Origin: a virus
IMG/VR virus record: IMGVR_UViG_3300035099_000166
Coordinates: 1 to 38,698 of that record
DNA length: 38,698 nucleotides
Direction: 5' to 3' (one strand)
Below are positions 38,473 through 38,698 of this stretch, one piece after another (within the stretch, counting starts at the first letter, position 1; every line of letters starts with the position of its first letter). The position numbers and the translations under genes were made by a program. The notes under the pieces were generated by a model that saw only the letters and a program-made list of their open reading frames with translations, had not been told where the DNA came from and searched no databases.

Positions 38473-38698
38473 TTGTCGAACGCTAAGGTTGTCCCCCTTG
38501 CCGAAATCGCCGAAATCGCCGCAGGGCATCGTGCACGCGGCGAGACCGTCGTCACGACCAACGGCTGCTTCGACCTGCTCCACGCCGGCCACATCCTCTA
38601 CCTGCAGGCCGCGCGAGCCCACGGTGATGTGTTGGTGCTGGGGCTCAACTCAGACAGCTCGGTCTCGCTGCTCAAGGGTCCCTCCCGGCCCCTGGTCC
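38473..38698 (+). CDS. Heptose-1-phosphate adenylyltransferase (RfaE2-like), 3' end outside window
   Basis: Matches the second half of HldE, which converts heptose 1-phosphate and ATP to ADP-heptose. Visible are [20 protein letters not shown] (nucleotidyltransferase HxGH motif in HAGH) and [18 protein letters not shown], typical of RfaE2. The start is TTG 38473, with AAGGAG (38458-38463) nine bases upstream; there is no ATG after the last upstream stop. The gene runs past the window end. It complements the kinase at 20974. GmhA and GmhB are not seen in the window. Confidence 0.87.
   Translation, partial: MSNAKVVPLAEIAEIAAGHRARGETVVTTNGCFDLLHAGHILYLQAARAHGDVLVLGLNSDSSVSLLKGPSRPLV

Noticed and set aside
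1-38698. Prophage integration features
   Set aside because: No integrase, excisionase, attachment site duplication or tRNA is visible, so lysogeny cannot be supported from this window.

Overview
The window is the genome of a tailed double-stranded DNA phage, or most of one, with high GC content. Every convincing gene lies on the + strand. The large and small terminase, portal, capsid protease, Mu gpT-like major capsid protein, head-tail connectors, a frameshifted tail-assembly chaperone and a tape measure of about 1,000 residues, without any visible sheath or integrase, point to a siphovirus-like virion with a long flexible tail. The host cannot be named from sequence. Genes for ADP-heptose synthesis suggest, but do not prove, a Gram-negative-type host.

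Layout. 1-4501: replication and DNA modification (RecD2-type helicase cut by the window edge, MT-A70 adenine methyltransferase, DnaD-like replisome organiser, DnaC-like loader). 4602-6348: a small Cys-rich protein, a secreted lytic-transglycosylase-like protein and an NlpC/P60-like peptidase, which are the likely cell-wall enzymes. 6363-9221: small Cys-rich paralogues, a radical SAM protein, a gene with a non-standard start codon, and a RuvC-like nuclease. 9222-9600: a structured non-coding block with two matched promoters, a repeated leader and a strong terminator. 9601-17244: packaging and head genes. 17314-22364: connector and neck genes interrupted by a methyltransferase, a family 9 glycosyltransferase and a heptose kinase. 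22376-28917: chaperone pair, tape measure, tail hub and a lectin-like protein. 28908-31448: tail genes separated by unusual repeat arrays. 31449-34949: receptor-facing fibre and adhesin genes. 35034-35614: membrane proteins of the lysis type. 35694-38375: a second DNA methyltransferase split by an intein that carries an HNH endonuclease in another reading frame. 38473-end: a heptose-phosphate adenylyltransferase cut by the window edge.

How it works together. The left arm replicates and methylates the DNA. The promoter and terminator block before the terminase may switch on late genes by read-through. Head and tail genes then follow in the usual order. Two halves of an HldE-like enzyme (kinase at 20974, adenylyltransferase at 38473) and a heptosyltransferase-like enzyme (18346) would together make and transfer ADP-heptose, perhaps onto virion proteins or the host surface.

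The strongest unusual signals are the endonuclease nested out of frame in the intein, four arrays of a five-base RGCNN unit (three with exactly 18 units), the duplicated leader hairpin with compensating base changes, and the split heptose pathway.
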